Below, piece after piece: positions 1 through 8,774 of a stretch of 64,000 nucleotides of DNA (position 1 is the first letter of the stretch; every line of letters starts with the position of its first letter). The notes under the pieces were generated by a model. It did no database searches, was not told the origin of the DNA, and was given only the letters and a program-made list of their open reading frames with translations. The position numbers were made by a program, and so were the translations under genes. Location: contig NZ_JAUSYH010000001.1 of NCBI RefSeq assembly GCF_030816715.1, forward strand, positions 8,370,001 through 8,434,000. The letters run 5' to 3'. Source of the DNA: Streptomyces achromogenes. GTDB lineage: Bacteria; Actinomycetota; Actinomycetes; Streptomycetales; Streptomycetaceae.

Positions 1-369
1 CTCCACCTCGCCCAGTTGAGCGTCCGAGATCCGGGTCGCGGCCAGTGCGGTGGCCACCGGTTCGAGAAGCCGTCGCACCTCCATGAGGTCCTGCAGGGCG
101 GCCGAGTCGGTCTGCAGCAGCTCCACCGCCCCGCCGAGCCCCTCCAGGAGCAGGCTCGGCTGCAGGCTGGTCACATAGGTGCCGTCGCCGCGCCGGACCT
201 CCAGGATCCGGGCCACGGCCAGTGCCTTGACCGCCTCGCGGGCGAGGTTGCGGGAGAGTCCGAGCTGGGCGGCCAGGTCCGGTTCCGGCGGGAGCTTCGA
301 CCCCGGGGGCAGAGCGCCGGTGCGGATGAGCTCACGGATCTGCTCGATGGCCCTGTCCGTCAGAGACAA
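1..369 (-). CDS. GntR-family regulator, FadR/FCD type (3' part outside window)
   Basis: The minus strand encodes the first 123 residues of a GntR-type repressor. The N-terminal winged helix is readable: 'LTDRAIEQIRELIRTG', then 'PPGSKLPPEPDLAAQLGLSR', then 'RGDGTYVT'. It is followed by the start of an all-helical FCD ligand domain ('DLMEVRRLLEPVATALAA'). I chose the TTG at 369-367 because a strong GGGAGGAG ribosome site lies 8 bases upstream and the helix-turn-helix begins at once; no better in-frame start is visible. The gene runs off the left edge, so the ligand pocket cannot be read. FCD regulators usually respond to organic or sugar acids. It is divergent from the PmoA-like gene at 735 and is a candidate for controlling it. 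Confidence 0.85.
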   Translation of the reverse strand, partial: MSLTDRAIEQIRELIRTGALPPGSKLPPEPDLAAQLGLSRNLAREAVKALAVARILEVRRGDGTYVTSLQPSLLLEGLGGAVELLQTDSAALQDLMEVRRLLEPVATALAATRISDAQLGEVE

Positions 370-734
370 CGCGAGCTCCTCCCTTCCCGAGGATGACGTC
401 GATGGTACTCGGCCGACGGAGGGGATCGCCCCGGCGGGCGGCGACACAGGGTTCGAGCCGACCGTGGGGATCGTGCCGGCGGGCGGTGTCACGCGGACCG
501 GTAACCGGCCGGACCGACCCGTCCACCGCCTCGGGACGGTGATCCCGCGAACCGTCCCGTGCTCCGGTGCGGTGACGGGCCGGGGCGGGATGATTCCGTG
601 AAGGCCCTCGGCGCATTCGGACACAGGGGTTGTCCTGACATTCACCGCGCCCTTAGGGTCACCTCACGGGAGCAAGCGCTTTCTCCGCTTCGTCACCCAC
701 ACGGCGACCATGCAACGGGCCCCGAGGAGCGCGC
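370..734. other. Divergent intergenic region between GntR gene and PmoA-like gene
   Basis: A 365-base stretch without a convincing gene. Reading frames exist on both strands but have neither a ribosome site nor any family signature. It should hold the promoters of both flanking genes. The only distinctive element is the AAGCGCTT palindrome near 674, listed separately. Confidence 0.6.
671..684. promoter_or_regulatory. Candidate LacI-family operator (AAGCGCTT core)
   Basis: The sequence AGCAAGCGCTTTCT contains the perfect palindrome AAGCGCTT at 674-681. This core is typical of LacI/GalR-family operators in Streptomyces. It lies 54 bases before the start of the PmoA-like gene. The same 8-mer occurs at 13649-13656 in front of the secreted glycosidase operon, next to a LacI gene. 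Binding is inferred. Confidence 0.5.
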
Positions 735-1673
735 ATGAGCATCCGAGTCAGTCACGCGTACGGCGAGCACATCGCGGTCGCGGCGGCGGACGGGACGGAG
801 ATCCTCCGGTACGTGTACCGCCCCGACCCCGACGCGTTCGAGTCGCCCAAGCCCTACGCGCACCCGGTGCGCACCCTCGCCGGCCGCACCGTGACCGGCT
901 ACCGGCCCAGTGACCACCGCTGGCACAAAGGCCTGCAGATGACGGCGAGCCACCTCTCCGGCCAGAACTTCTGGGGCGGCAACTCCTACGTCCACGGTCG
1001 GGGCTACCTGGCGCTGCCCGAACGCGTCGGTTCGATGCGGCACGACGGTTTCCCCGCGTTCACGGTGACCGACGACAGGCTCGCCGTCACCGAGCAGCTC
1101 ACCTGGGTCACGCACGGCGGCGAGGAGTGGGCGCGCGAGCAGCGGGGCCTCACCGTCCACTCCGTCGACGAAGCGGCCGGAGCATGGGCGCTGGACTGGT
1201 CGATCCGGCTCACCAACATCCGCGACGCACCGCTCGTCTTCGGCTCCCCGACCACCGCCGGGCGCGAACCGGCCGGCTACACCGGCCTGCAATGGCGCGG
1301 CCCCCGCGACTTCACCGGCGGCGCCGTGTTCGCCCCGGACACCGAGGCGGACGCCGACGCCGGCGCCGAGAAGCTGATGGGCGCCCAGGGGCCGTGGCTC
1401 GCCTTCACCGCCGAGCACGACGACGTCGACGCCCACTCCACCCTCGTCTTCGCCCACGCGCCCGAGAACCTCGACGAGCGGAGCGCGATCCACGAGTCGC
1501 ACTGGTTCGTGCGCTCCGAACCGATCCCGACGGTCGCGTTCTCCTGGGCGTTCTTCGAGGAGTTCGCACTGCCGCCGGGCGAGTCCTTCGCCTACCGCTA
1601 CCGCGTGGTCGTCGCCGACGGCGTGTGGGACCGCGAACGGGTGGGCGCGTATCTGCGCACCCTCCCGTGGTGA
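735..1673 (+). CDS. PmoA-like family protein (DUF6807)
   Basis: A 312-residue soluble protein with no signal peptide. The signature region 'HPVRTLAGRTVTGYRPSDHR' with the following 'WHKGLQM' and 'GQNFWGG' is characteristic of the PmoA-like/DUF6807 family. Despite the name, this family is not a particulate methane monooxygenase subunit; members usually sit in carbohydrate clusters and have a beta-sandwich galactose-mutarotase-like fold. The exact reaction is unknown. The ATG has a GAGGAG ribosome site. It is divergent from a GntR regulator and preceded by a LacI-type operator candidate, which supports a role in sugar metabolism. The length is usual for the family. Confidence 0.75.
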   Translation: MSIRVSHAYGEHIAVAAADGTEILRYVYRPDPDAFESPKPYAHPVRTLAGRTVTGYRPSDHRWHKGLQMTASHLSGQNFWGGNSYVHGRGYLALPERVGSMRHDGFPAFTVTDDRLAVTEQLTWVTHGGEEWAREQRGLTVHSVDEAAGAWALDWSIRLTNIRDAPLVFGSPTTAGREPAGYTGLQWRGPRDFTGGAVFAPDTEADADAGAEKLMGAQGPWLAFTAEHDDVDAHSTLVFAHAPENLDERSAIHESHWFVRSEPIPTVAFSWAFFEEFALPPGESFAYRYRVVVADGVWDRERVGAYLRTLPW

Positions 1674-1692
1674 GCGCGTCCGCGCCACGCGG

Positions 1693-1770
1693 GGACCGCA
1701 CCCCTTGGGACTGCGGCGGGACCGCACTCCATGGGGCCGCGGCCGGACCGCACCCCCATGGGGCCGCGCG
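1693..1770. repeat. Three imperfect 26-bp tandem repeats between convergent genes
   Basis: GGACCGCA begins at 1693, 1719 and 1745, an exact 26-base period. Each unit continues with a C-rich stretch followed by a CCATGG-like or CTTGGG-like self-complementary core and a GC-rich tail. It lies between the convergent ends of the PmoA-like gene (1673) and the monooxygenase-like gene (1776). The short hairpins could act in transcription termination, but this is inference. Confidence 0.7.
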
Positions 1771-1775
1771 GTGCG

Positions 1776-2099
1776 CTACGCGCCCTTGGGCGTCACCTGC
1801 TGGGCGACCTCGAACGACCAGAGGGTGGAGGCGGAGGCTGCGGGCTTGGGACGCTCGCCCTCCGCGCCGCCCTGGTGCGCCGCCCTCATCGGGCCGTCGG
1901 CCCACGCCCGGAACGACTCCTCGTCACGCCAGCGCGTGTAGACGAGGTAGGTGTCGGTGCCCTCCACCGGCCGGAGCAGTTCGAACCATTCGAAGCCGTC
2001 GGACCCCTCGACGGCGTGGCCGCGTGCCGCGAAGCGCTTCTCGAGGGTCTCCCGCTGTTCCGCCGGGACGGTCAGTACGTTGATCTTGACTACGCTCAT
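1776..2099 (-). CDS. Antibiotic biosynthesis monooxygenase (ABM) domain protein
   Basis: A 107-residue protein that starts MSVVKINVLTVPAEQ and continues through 'EGSDGFEWFELLRP' and 'TYLVYTRWRDEESFRAW'. This is the pattern of ABM-domain proteins, small dimeric ferredoxin-like folds that include quinone-forming monooxygenases and heme-degrading enzymes. The C-terminal extension 'TLWSFEVAQQVTPKGA' is seen in many actinobacterial members. The substrate cannot be told from sequence. The ATG at 2099 is preceded by a purine-rich stretch on the minus strand. It is divergent from the phosphatase at 2245, with 145 bases between them, and convergent with the PmoA-like gene. Confidence 0.8.
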   Translation of the reverse strand: MSVVKINVLTVPAEQRETLEKRFAARGHAVEGSDGFEWFELLRPVEGTDTYLVYTRWRDEESFRAWADGPMRAAHQGGAEGERPKPAASASTLWSFEVAQQVTPKGA

Positions 2100-2244
2100 G
2101 CCCCCATCCTGCCCCCTGCGGGCGCACCGGCCGTCGGCCACCCCACCGGTTCGGCGGCTTCCGGTCCCAGTGGCGCAGGGGGGCGGGCCCGTGGCCCGTC
2201 CCCCCTGCGGGGCCCGCGCCCGCATCCGGCGTACCGTCGACAGT

Positions 2245-4389
2245 GTGGACGACCAGGCCGACCGTCTCGTGGCCCGCGTCGCGCGCGAGCTGGGCGCGCG
2301 GGCGGACGAGCTGATCGCCGACGTGGAGAAGGCCCTGCGGCGGGAGCTTCCCGCGCTCTGGGAGACCCCGGAGATCGCCGGCACGGTGTCGCAGAACGTC
2401 GCCGAGTACATCGTGACCGGGCTGTCCGGCCTGGCGAGCTCGGCCGAGCCGGAGCTGATCGAACCGCCGCCGGCCGCACTGGAGCGGGCCCGCCGACTGG
2501 CCCGGTACGGCATGTCCCTGGCCACGATGCTGAGGGCCTTCCGGCTGGCGCAGGGCGTCGTCCTCGACCGGCTGATCGGGGAGCTGCCCCGGTACACCGC
2601 CGACGCGCCCCTGGTCAGCAGGGCGACCCGGTACGTGATCGCGACGACGACCGGGTACGTCGACCGCACCTCGGAACAGGACGTCGCCGCGTTCCAGGAG
2701 GAGCGCGACCGCCGGCGCCAGTGGCGGCTCGCGATGGTGAACGAGGCGGGCGTGCGCATCGGGACCACACTGGACGTCGCCCGCACCACCCAGGAGCTCG
2801 CCGACCTCGCCGCGGAGCGTTTCGCGGACGTCGTCACCGTCGACCTGCTCGACTCCGCGCTGCACGGTGAGGACACCCCGTTTACGGACCGGCTCGTCGT
2901 GCGCCGGATCGCCCGGGCGCCGGCGGCCGCCCGCGACGCGCGGCCCCCGTCCGCCGCCGCGTGGCAGCTGGTCACGTGCGTCGACGGATCGCCGACGGCA
3001 CGCGCCCTGGCCACCGGGCGGCCCACCCGGCACCAAGGCGACAGAAGCCCGGACGGGCGCCGCGTCCACTCCACCCTGGTGGTGCCGTTGCGCGCCCGTG
3101 GCAGCACGCTGGGCGTCGCCGAGTTCCGCCGGCACCGCAACCCCGACCCCTACGACGACGAGGACCTGCTGCTCGCCCAGGAGATCGCCGCCCGGGCGGC
3201 CGTCGCCGTGGACAACGCCCGCCGCTACACGCACGCCCGCGCCACCGCGCTCACCCTGCAGCGCAGTCTGCTTCCCCGGCACGCCCCCCTGCAGTCGGCC
3301 GTGGAGGTCGCCTACCGGTATCTGCCGGCCGGCGGTCAGGCCGGGGTGGGCGGCGACTGGTACGACGTCATCCCGCTGTCCGGGGCCCGGGTGGCCCTGG
3401 TGGTGGGCGACGTGGTCGGCCACGGCATCCACGCCGCCGCCACCATGGGCCGGCTGCGGACCGCCGTGCGCACCCTCGCCGACATCGACCTGCCGCCCGA
3501 CGAACTCCTCACCCACCTGGACGACGTGGTGCTGCGCCCCTCCGGCGAGGCATCCGGCGACCCGGACGGCGACCCGGACGAATACCTCGGCGAGACGGGC
3601 GCCACCTGCCTGTACGCCGTCTACGACCCCGTCTCCCGACGGTGCACGCTGGCCCGCGCCGGTCACGTCCCACCGGCCCTGACCAGCCGGGACGGCACGG
3701 TCGAGCTGCTGGAACTGCCGCCCGGGCCGCCGCTGGGCCTGGGCGGCCTGCCCTTCGAGGCGACGGAGGTGGAACTGCCCGAGGGCAGCCTGATCGCCCT
3801 GTTCACCGACGGCCTGATCGAGGCCCGCGACCACGACGTCGACCCGGGCCTCACCCGGCTGCGTCACGCCCTCGCCCGCCCGGAGACCTCCCTGGAGGCG
3901 ATCTGCGACACCGTCCTGGAAGCCATGCTGCCCGACCGCCCGGACGACGACGTCGCCCTCCTCCTCGCCCGCACCCGTGCCCTCGGCGCACGCCAGGTCG
4001 CCACCTGGGATCTGGACGCCGACCCGGCCGCCGTCGCCCGGGCCCGTTCGCTCGTCTCCCGGCAGCTGGGCGACTGGGGCCTGGAGGAGCTCGGCTTCAC
4101 CGCCGAGCTGGTGGTCAGCGAACTGGCCACCAACGCCATCCGCTACGGCCGCCCCCCGATCAGGCTGCGCCTCATCCACGACCGCGGGCTGCTGTGCGAG
4201 GTCTCCGACGGCAGCAACACCACCCCGCACCAGCGCCGGGCCCGGGTCTCCGACGAGGGCGGACGCGGCCTGCTGCTGGTCGCCCGGCTGGCCGAGCACT
4301 GGGGCACCCGCCACGCCCGCCGCGGCAAGACGGTCTGGGCCGAACTGAGCGAGTCGGCGCAGTTCCCGGCGTCGGCGTTCGCCGGGTGA
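2245..4389 (+). CDS. GAF-SpoIIE-HATPase serine phosphatase/anti-sigma regulator
   Basis: A 714-residue multidomain regulator. Residues 1-150 are helical and resemble the N-terminal domain of RsbR/PucR-type proteins. A GAF domain follows at about 160-325, starting near 'NEAGVRIGTTLDVARTTQEL'. A PP2C/SpoIIE phosphatase domain spans about 345-565, with the metal-binding GGDWYDV (Asp371) and the C-terminal DDDVALLLAR (567-569). A RsbW-like HATPase domain at about 585-710 shows 'SELATNAIRYG' and 'DEGGRGLLLVARLAEHWGTR'. Such proteins dephosphorylate anti-anti-sigma factors and can bind sigma or anti-anti-sigma partners in partner-switching cascades. There is no membrane segment. I placed the start at the GTG at 2245 because the conserved reading begins there; no strong ribosome site is seen, so a leaderless start is possible. 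It is related to the protein at 51577-54246. Confidence 0.88.
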   Translation: MDDQADRLVARVARELGARADELIADVEKALRRELPALWETPEIAGTVSQNVAEYIVTGLSGLASSAEPELIEPPPAALERARRLARYGMSLATMLRAFRLAQGVVLDRLIGELPRYTADAPLVSRATRYVIATTTGYVDRTSEQDVAAFQEERDRRRQWRLAMVNEAGVRIGTTLDVARTTQELADLAAERFADVVTVDLLDSALHGEDTPFTDRLVVRRIARAPAAARDARPPSAAAWQLVTCVDGSPTARALATGRPTRHQGDRSPDGRRVHSTLVVPLRARGSTLGVAEFRRHRNPDPYDDEDLLLAQEIAARAAVAVDNARRYTHARATALTLQRSLLPRHAPLQSAVEVAYRYLPAGGQAGVGGDWYDVIPLSGARVALVVGDVVGHGIHAAATMGRLRTAVRTLADIDLPPDELLTHLDDVVLRPSGEASGDPDGDPDEYLGETGATCLYAVYDPVSRRCTLARAGHVPPALTSRDGTVELLELPPGPPLGLGGLPFEATEVELPEGSLIALFTDGLIEARDHDVDPGLTRLRHALARPETSLEAICDTVLEAMLPDRPDDDVALLLARTRALGARQVATWDLDADPAAVARARSLVSRQLGDWGLEELGFTAELVVSELATNAIRYGRPPIRLRLIHDRGLLCEVSDGSNTTPHQRRARVSDEGGRGLLLVARLAEHWGTRHARRGKTVWAELSESAQFPASAFAG

Positions 4390-4534
4390 CGCCGACGTCC
4401 GGCGCGGCCAGCCGGACCCGACGGCGCCACCAGGGGCAAGGGAACGCGAAAGGGAACGGGAACGGCGGCGTCATCACGGGGCCGGCGGCGGCCCGTGCCT
4501 TGCCTGCCCGGTCCGCCGGGCGCACGCTGGTCCT

Positions 4535-5293
4535 ATGAGTGCGCGGGACGGCCCCACGCTCATCAACTCCGTACAGCGGGCCTTCCGTCTGCTGGAGGCG
4601 GTGAGCGAGCACGAGAACGGCGCGCCGGCGAAACAGCTGGCGCGGGAGGCCGGGCTGCCCCTGGCCACCGCCTACCACCTGCTGCGAACCCTCGTCCACG
4701 ACGGCTACCTGCAAAAACTCGAGGACGGCGGGTTCATCCTCGGTGACCGACTGCGGACACTGCACACCGCGGGCCGCGGCCAGGCGCTGCTCAGCCGGGT
4801 CCGTCCGACGCTCGCCGCGCTGCGGGACGAGCTGACGACCGCCGCCTACCTCACGTTCTACGAGGAGGGCGAGATCCGGGTCGCCGAGATCGTGGACGGT
4901 CCCCGGACGCCCCGTGTGGACCTGTGGGTCGGTTTCGAGGACGCGGGGCACGCCACCGCCCTCGGCAAGTCCGTCCTGCGGGAGATGGACGACGACGCCC
5001 GACGGGACTACCTCTCGCGCCACCAGCTCGCCGACCTCACCCCGAGGACCATCACCAGCGCTCCGGAACTGATCCGGCGACTGGACGAGTCGCCCGTGGC
5101 CCCGGCCGTCACCGACCTGGAGGAGTACGCCCTCGGCACGGTCTGCGTCGCCGTCCCCGTCTACAGCGGCGACGTCATCGGCTCGCTCGGCGTCTCCCTG
5201 CCCGCCGACCGGCTGTCCCGGATCGAGCAGGTCCGCGACCGGCTGATCCCCACCGCTAACCGCGTGACCAGGACTCTTTCGCTGCGCGCCTGA
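4535..5293 (+). CDS. IclR-family transcriptional regulator
   Basis: A 252-residue protein with an N-terminal winged helix ('LINSVQRAFRLLEAVSEH', 'KQLAREAGLPLATAYHLLRT', 'DGYLQ') and a C-terminal IclR effector domain containing the usual 'GHATALGKSVL' and 'GTVCVAVPVYSGDVIGSLGVS'. The length is typical. IclR regulators bind small aromatic or organic-acid effectors and control adjacent catabolic genes. Its neighbours here are two phosphatases and a secreted protein, so no target can be named. The next gene starts 113 bases downstream on the same strand, after an AT-richer patch that may hold a promoter. Confidence 0.88.
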   Translation: MSARDGPTLINSVQRAFRLLEAVSEHENGAPAKQLAREAGLPLATAYHLLRTLVHDGYLQKLEDGGFILGDRLRTLHTAGRGQALLSRVRPTLAALRDELTTAAYLTFYEEGEIRVAEIVDGPRTPRVDLWVGFEDAGHATALGKSVLREMDDDARRDYLSRHQLADLTPRTITSAPELIRRLDESPVAPAVTDLEEYALGTVCVAVPVYSGDVIGSLGVSLPADRLSRIEQVRDRLIPTANRVTRTLSLRA

Positions 5294-5406
5294 TCGTTCA
5301 TTATCTGAAAAGCTGCGCCTTGTGAGTGACGGCAGCCCTCCCTTTTCCTAGAGGAAACGGACATGTGCGATGTGCCGCGCGGCACGGTGAGGACTGCATA
5401 CCCAGC

Positions 5407-6561
5407 ATGAGTCAGGCCCGGAAGCATGGTGGCGACCCCATCCCGACGCGGCTGTTCGGACACCGACCGGCAGGTCCCCTCCTGCCCGTCCTGATCGTCT
5501 TCGTCGTCGTGCTCGTCGATCTCGTCGGCGGAGCGGGAATGACGTGGCTGCCCCTGCTGGCGGCCGGTCCCGCGCTGGCCGCCACCACGAACGGTCCGCG
5601 CGGCGTGCTCTGCGTCGGACTCCTGGCCGCCGCGCTCGGTGCGACCCTCGGCGCCCGGGACGGCGCGCCCGGCCCGGAGCTGGCGGCCGTGCTGGCCGCC
5701 CTGCTGGCCGTCACGCTGGCGAGCGCCCTCGCCGGCGCGCTGCGCTCACGCCGGGAGCGGGTGCTCGCCGACGTCCGCTCCGTCGCGGAGGCCGCCCAGC
5801 ACGCGCTGCTGAAGCCGGTCCCCGCCACGGTCGGCCCCTTCGAGGTCGCCGTCCGCTACAGCGCGGCCGCCGCGGAGGCGAGGATCGGCGGGGACCTCTA
5901 CGCGCTGGTGCCCACTCCGTACGGCGTCCGGCTGATCGTCGGCGATGTGCGGGGCAAGGGGCTGCCCGCCGTGGGGACCGCCGCCCTCGTGGTCGGCGTC
6001 TTCCGCGAGGCCGCCTACGACGAGCCCGATCTCCTCGCCGTCGTCGACCGGATCGAGCGGAGCCTGGCCCGCAACCTCGGCGCCGACGACTTCGTCACCG
6101 CCGTCGTCGCCGGACACCCGCGGCCGGGGGAGCTGGAAGTGGTGAACTGCGGACACGCGCCGCCGCTGCTGGTGCGTTCGTCCGAGGACGTCGTGGCCGT
6201 GGAGAGCCCCCACCCGGCCCCGCCCCTCGGTCTGCGCGCCCTCACCGACCAGCGGCCCGACCTCCAGGTGCTGCCGTTCGCCGACGGGGACCAACTGCTG
6301 CTCTACACGGACGGCGTCATCGAGGCCCGCGACCGCCACCGGAAGTTCTACCCGCTCGCCGAAGGACTGTCCCGCCACCTCTGCGACGAGCCGGCGCGCA
6401 CGCTCGACTCGATCCACGAGGAACTGCTGACGCATGTCGGCGGACGACTGCACGACGACGCGGCGCTGCTGCTGATCCGCAAGCCGACGGCAGGCGCGGC
6501 CGAAGCCGGCGTCCCCCAACCGGCCCTGGAAGGACTGGCGTTGGGAGAGCGGGCGGTGTGA
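5407..6561 (+). CDS. Membrane-anchored PP2C/SpoIIE phosphatase
   Basis: About 384 residues. The first 120 carry three hydrophobic segments ('VLIVFVVVLVDLVGG', 'WLPLLAAGPALAA', 'LAAVLAALLAVTLASALAG'). The cytoplasmic SpoIIE domain follows, with 'SVAEAAQHALLKPVP', GGDLYAL, 'LIVGDVRGKGLPAVG', 'FVTAVVAG', 'VVNCGHAPPLLV', 'LLLYTDGVIEARD' and a terminal DDAALLLIR. This is the common Streptomyces family of three- to four-helix PP2C phosphatases acting on STAS-domain anti-anti-sigma factors. The ATG at 5407 begins a normal N-terminus; a longer reading from the GTG at 5326 is possible but looks non-conserved. A broken relative lies at 49617-50380. Confidence 0.85.
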   Translation: MSQARKHGGDPIPTRLFGHRPAGPLLPVLIVFVVVLVDLVGGAGMTWLPLLAAGPALAATTNGPRGVLCVGLLAAALGATLGARDGAPGPELAAVLAALLAVTLASALAGALRSRRERVLADVRSVAEAAQHALLKPVPATVGPFEVAVRYSAAAAEARIGGDLYALVPTPYGVRLIVGDVRGKGLPAVGTAALVVGVFREAAYDEPDLLAVVDRIERSLARNLGADDFVTAVVAGHPRPGELEVVNCGHAPPLLVRSSEDVVAVESPHPAPPLGLRALTDQRPDLQVLPFADGDQLLLYTDGVIEARDRHRKFYPLAEGLSRHLCDEPARTLDSIHEELLTHVGGRLHDDAALLLIRKPTAGAAEAGVPQPALEGLALGERAV

Positions 6562-6618
6562 CCACGGTGACCCGGGCGACCACTGTGATCGTTCTGCCCG
6601 GTGTTGCAGACTGTGCTC

Positions 6619-7449
6619 ATGACACGCATGAGGAAGATCGCGGCCGCCCTGCTGGCCGCATCGGGCGCACTGCTCGCGCTACCCCCCACCGCCTCTGCCG
6701 GCCCCGCCGATCCCACCGTCTCCGCCCTCGGTCCCACCCGCGCCGCGGACGGCGCCGTCTCCCGCAAGACCTTCGTCCGCGAGGACTTCGACCGACTGCC
6801 GCTCGGTCCCGTCACCGCAGGCCACGGCTGGACCACCGACGCCAAGGACGGCTCCCTGACCGTCGAGCCCAGCCGCACCGGCCACGGCCGCGAGCTGCGG
6901 CTGCACACGGAGGGCAACGGTCGCGCCTTCCTCGTCCTGTCCGACCTCGCACCCGCCGGGAACAGCTTCTGGGCCCGGCTGCGGCTGCGCGTCGACGGGT
7001 TCCCGACCGCCCCGGACTGGGCGCACTGGACCGTCGCCGAGGCGTCCGGCTCCGACGCGCCCACGCTGGTACGCCCGTTGGGCGGCCAGTACGTTCCCAC
7101 CTCGCAGGCGAACTTCTGGGGTGTCGGCTCCGACCTCGGCCCCACCGGGGACTGGACCGCGTGGCGCACCTCGGCCCCCGCCACGGCCGGGACCTGGAGC
7201 TGCGTGGAGTTCCACCTCGACGCCACCGACAACCGCGTCACCGTGTACCAGGACGGCGTGGAGCGCTCCGATCTGACCGTCTCCACCGAGGAGCACGGCG
7301 GCAGCGCGGACGACTTCGTCTTCCCGCGCTTCGACACGCTCAAGCTGGGCTGGCAGCTGTACCAGGCCGGCCCGACGCCGTCGTCGTACGACGTCCGCAT
7401 GGACGACGTGGCGCTCAGCACCCGGCGCGTCGGCGGGTGTGCCTCATGA
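6619..7449 (+). CDS. Secreted Cip1-like/polysaccharide-lyase-like protein
   Basis: A 276-residue exported protein. The N-terminus 'MRKIAAALLAASGALLALPP' ending TASAG is a Sec signal peptide with an AxA-type cleavage site. The mature part reads 'EDFDRLPLGPV', 'NSFWARLRLRVDGFPTAP', 'HWTVAEASG', 'NFWGVGSDLGPTGDWTAW' and 'TWSCVEFHLDATDNRVTVY', which matches the beta-jelly-roll family related to the fungal cellulose-induced protein Cip1 and alginate/glucuronan lyases. Enzyme activity is not assured. The start is ambiguous: ATG at 6619 or 6628, or GTG at 6601. It lies directly before a carbohydrate-degrading locus transcribed towards it, so a role in plant polymer breakdown is plausible. Confidence 0.72.
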   Translation: MTRMRKIAAALLAASGALLALPPTASAGPADPTVSALGPTRAADGAVSRKTFVREDFDRLPLGPVTAGHGWTTDAKDGSLTVEPSRTGHGRELRLHTEGNGRAFLVLSDLAPAGNSFWARLRLRVDGFPTAPDWAHWTVAEASGSDAPTLVRPLGGQYVPTSQANFWGVGSDLGPTGDWTAWRTSAPATAGTWSCVEFHLDATDNRVTVYQDGVERSDLTVSTEEHGGSADDFVFPRFDTLKLGWQLYQAGPTPSSYDVRMDDVALSTRRVGGCAS

Positions 7450-7582
7450 CGGGCGGCGTGTCGCAGGGAGCGCTGACGGACCGGGACGCCGGCGGGCCCA
7501 CGCCCGCCGCCACCACGCCCGGCGGCCCGGGCGCCGCCTGACGACACGCGTCGGCGGGGCGTCGGTGCGACGCCCCGCCGAT

Positions 7583-7616
7583 GTCCTGACCCTGCCCCCG
7601 GGGGCAGGGTCAGGAC
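7583..7616. terminator. 34-bp perfect palindrome, bidirectional terminator
   Basis: GTCCTGACCCTGCCCCC at 7583-7599 is followed immediately by its exact reverse complement at 7600-7616. It lies between the convergent Cip1-like gene and the metalloprotease gene, and overlaps the protease stop codon (7610-7612). A cruciform or hairpin terminator serving both strands is the natural reading. Confidence 0.85.
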
Positions 7617-8770
7617 AGGAAGCTCCCGTAGGGGCCGTTGAGGATCTGGTTCTTCTGGCTCTGACTGAAGTGGGTGTTGGGGTAGTCGTAGAAGGACGCG
7701 GACATCGGTGTGCCGTCGGTCGAGGACGAGTCGGGCAGGCCGAACGCGTGCCCGAGCTCGTGCACCATCCCGCCGTACCAGCGGTTCATCGACTGTCCGC
7801 TGGTGCCGGCCGCGCCGTCGGCGTCGTGCCCGCTCAGGACGACCCAGCCGGGGCTCGCGCCCCCGCCCGCGCCTTCTCCCTCGGCGCTGATCTCGCCCAC
7901 GTTGAGCCAACGGCTGTCGGGGTTGTTCAGGCCGAACTTCCTGGCGAGTTCGTTCTGCATGTTCGTGACGGCCCACCAGTAGCGGTCACCGCCGTTGGGA
8001 GTGTTCTCGTACCAGCTCCGGGGCTGGTCGCCGTTCACGACCTCCACCACGGTGGTGTTCAGCTTGAAGGTCTTGCCGAGCTCCTGCTGGTAGTAGCGCT
8101 GTGCCTCGCGCATCACGTTGGCGATGCCGTCGGGGTACCGCTGGTCGAACGGAACGTCGGACGGCTTGAGCCAGTACACCCGGACGGTCTTCGTCGGCGG
8201 CGGCGTCGAGCCGCCGCCGCTGCCGGTGAAGCCGGGCAGCCGCCAGGTCCGGGCCGCCGTGCCGGTGCAGGGCAGCTGGACGAGACCGGTGTTCGAGGCC
8301 GAGGAGTCGCCCGCGGGGGTGACGCACTTGCCGGAGGACACCGACTGCAGGCCGAAGACGCCGGTCGTGCCACTGACCGTCACCGGCACGAGACGGAACT
8401 TCTGGCCGGCGCCCGTGCCGCAGGCCCGCTGGACGATCGTGGCGTTGTCGGCGCCGGACGCTCCGTTGACGTCCACGCACCGCCCGCCGGCCGAGGTGCC
8501 GACGGTGTACTGGTCGGTGGTCCCGCCGACCGGGGTGAAGGTGAAGTTCTGGTTGGGCTCGCCGTGGCAGGTCCACTGGATGAGCTGGAGGCCGTCGGCG
8601 GTGGAACCGCCCGGCACGTCCAGGCAGTTGCCGCCGCTGCGGTTGACCGCGGTGGAGGTGAACGCCGTCGCGGCGTGGGCCTGCGGTGCGATCGCGACGG
8701 CGCCCATGACCGCACCGAACATCACCGTGAGCAGGATCGCCCACAGGGGCAGGAACCTCGATCGTGTCAT
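7610..8770 (-). CDS. Secreted ricin-lectin/zinc metalloprotease (snapalysin-like HExxHxxGxxD)
   Basis: A 386-residue exported protein. Residues 1-34 are a signal peptide ending AHA. Residues about 35-180 form a ricin-type (CBM13) beta-trefoil with repeated 'GGNCLDVPGG', 'GGRCVDVNG' and 'SGKCVTPAG' units. A short Gly/Ser/Pro linker follows, then a protease domain of about 190 residues with the zinc motif HELGHAFGLPD. Asp at the third ligand position is the snapalysin (M7) signature. It is the last gene of a three-gene leftward operon, starting only 4 bases after the stop of the GH43 gene. Its lectin domain closely resembles that of the GH43 enzyme, so both probably bind the same material. Pairing with arabinose-removing enzymes suggests a glycoprotein substrate (inference). 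Confidence 0.85.
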   Translation of the reverse strand: MTRSRFLPLWAILLTVMFGAVMGAVAIAPQAHAATAFTSTAVNRSGGNCLDVPGGSTADGLQLIQWTCHGEPNQNFTFTPVGGTTDQYTVGTSAGGRCVDVNGASGADNATIVQRACGTGAGQKFRLVPVTVSGTTGVFGLQSVSSGKCVTPAGDSSASNTGLVQLPCTGTAARTWRLPGFTGSGGGSTPPPTKTVRVYWLKPSDVPFDQRYPDGIANVMREAQRYYQQELGKTFKLNTTVVEVVNGDQPRSWYENTPNGGDRYWWAVTNMQNELARKFGLNNPDSRWLNVGEISAEGEGAGGGASPGWVVLSGHDADGAAGTSGQSMNRWYGGMVHELGHAFGLPDSSSTDGTPMSASFYDYPNTHFSQSQKNQILNGPYGSFLS

Positions 8771-8774
8771 CCGA

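Noticed and set aside
1924-4314. Long minus-strand open frame opposite the SpoIIE phosphatase
   Set aside because: It is antisense to a gene with a full set of domain motifs, and its translation is compositionally biased without recognisable domains.
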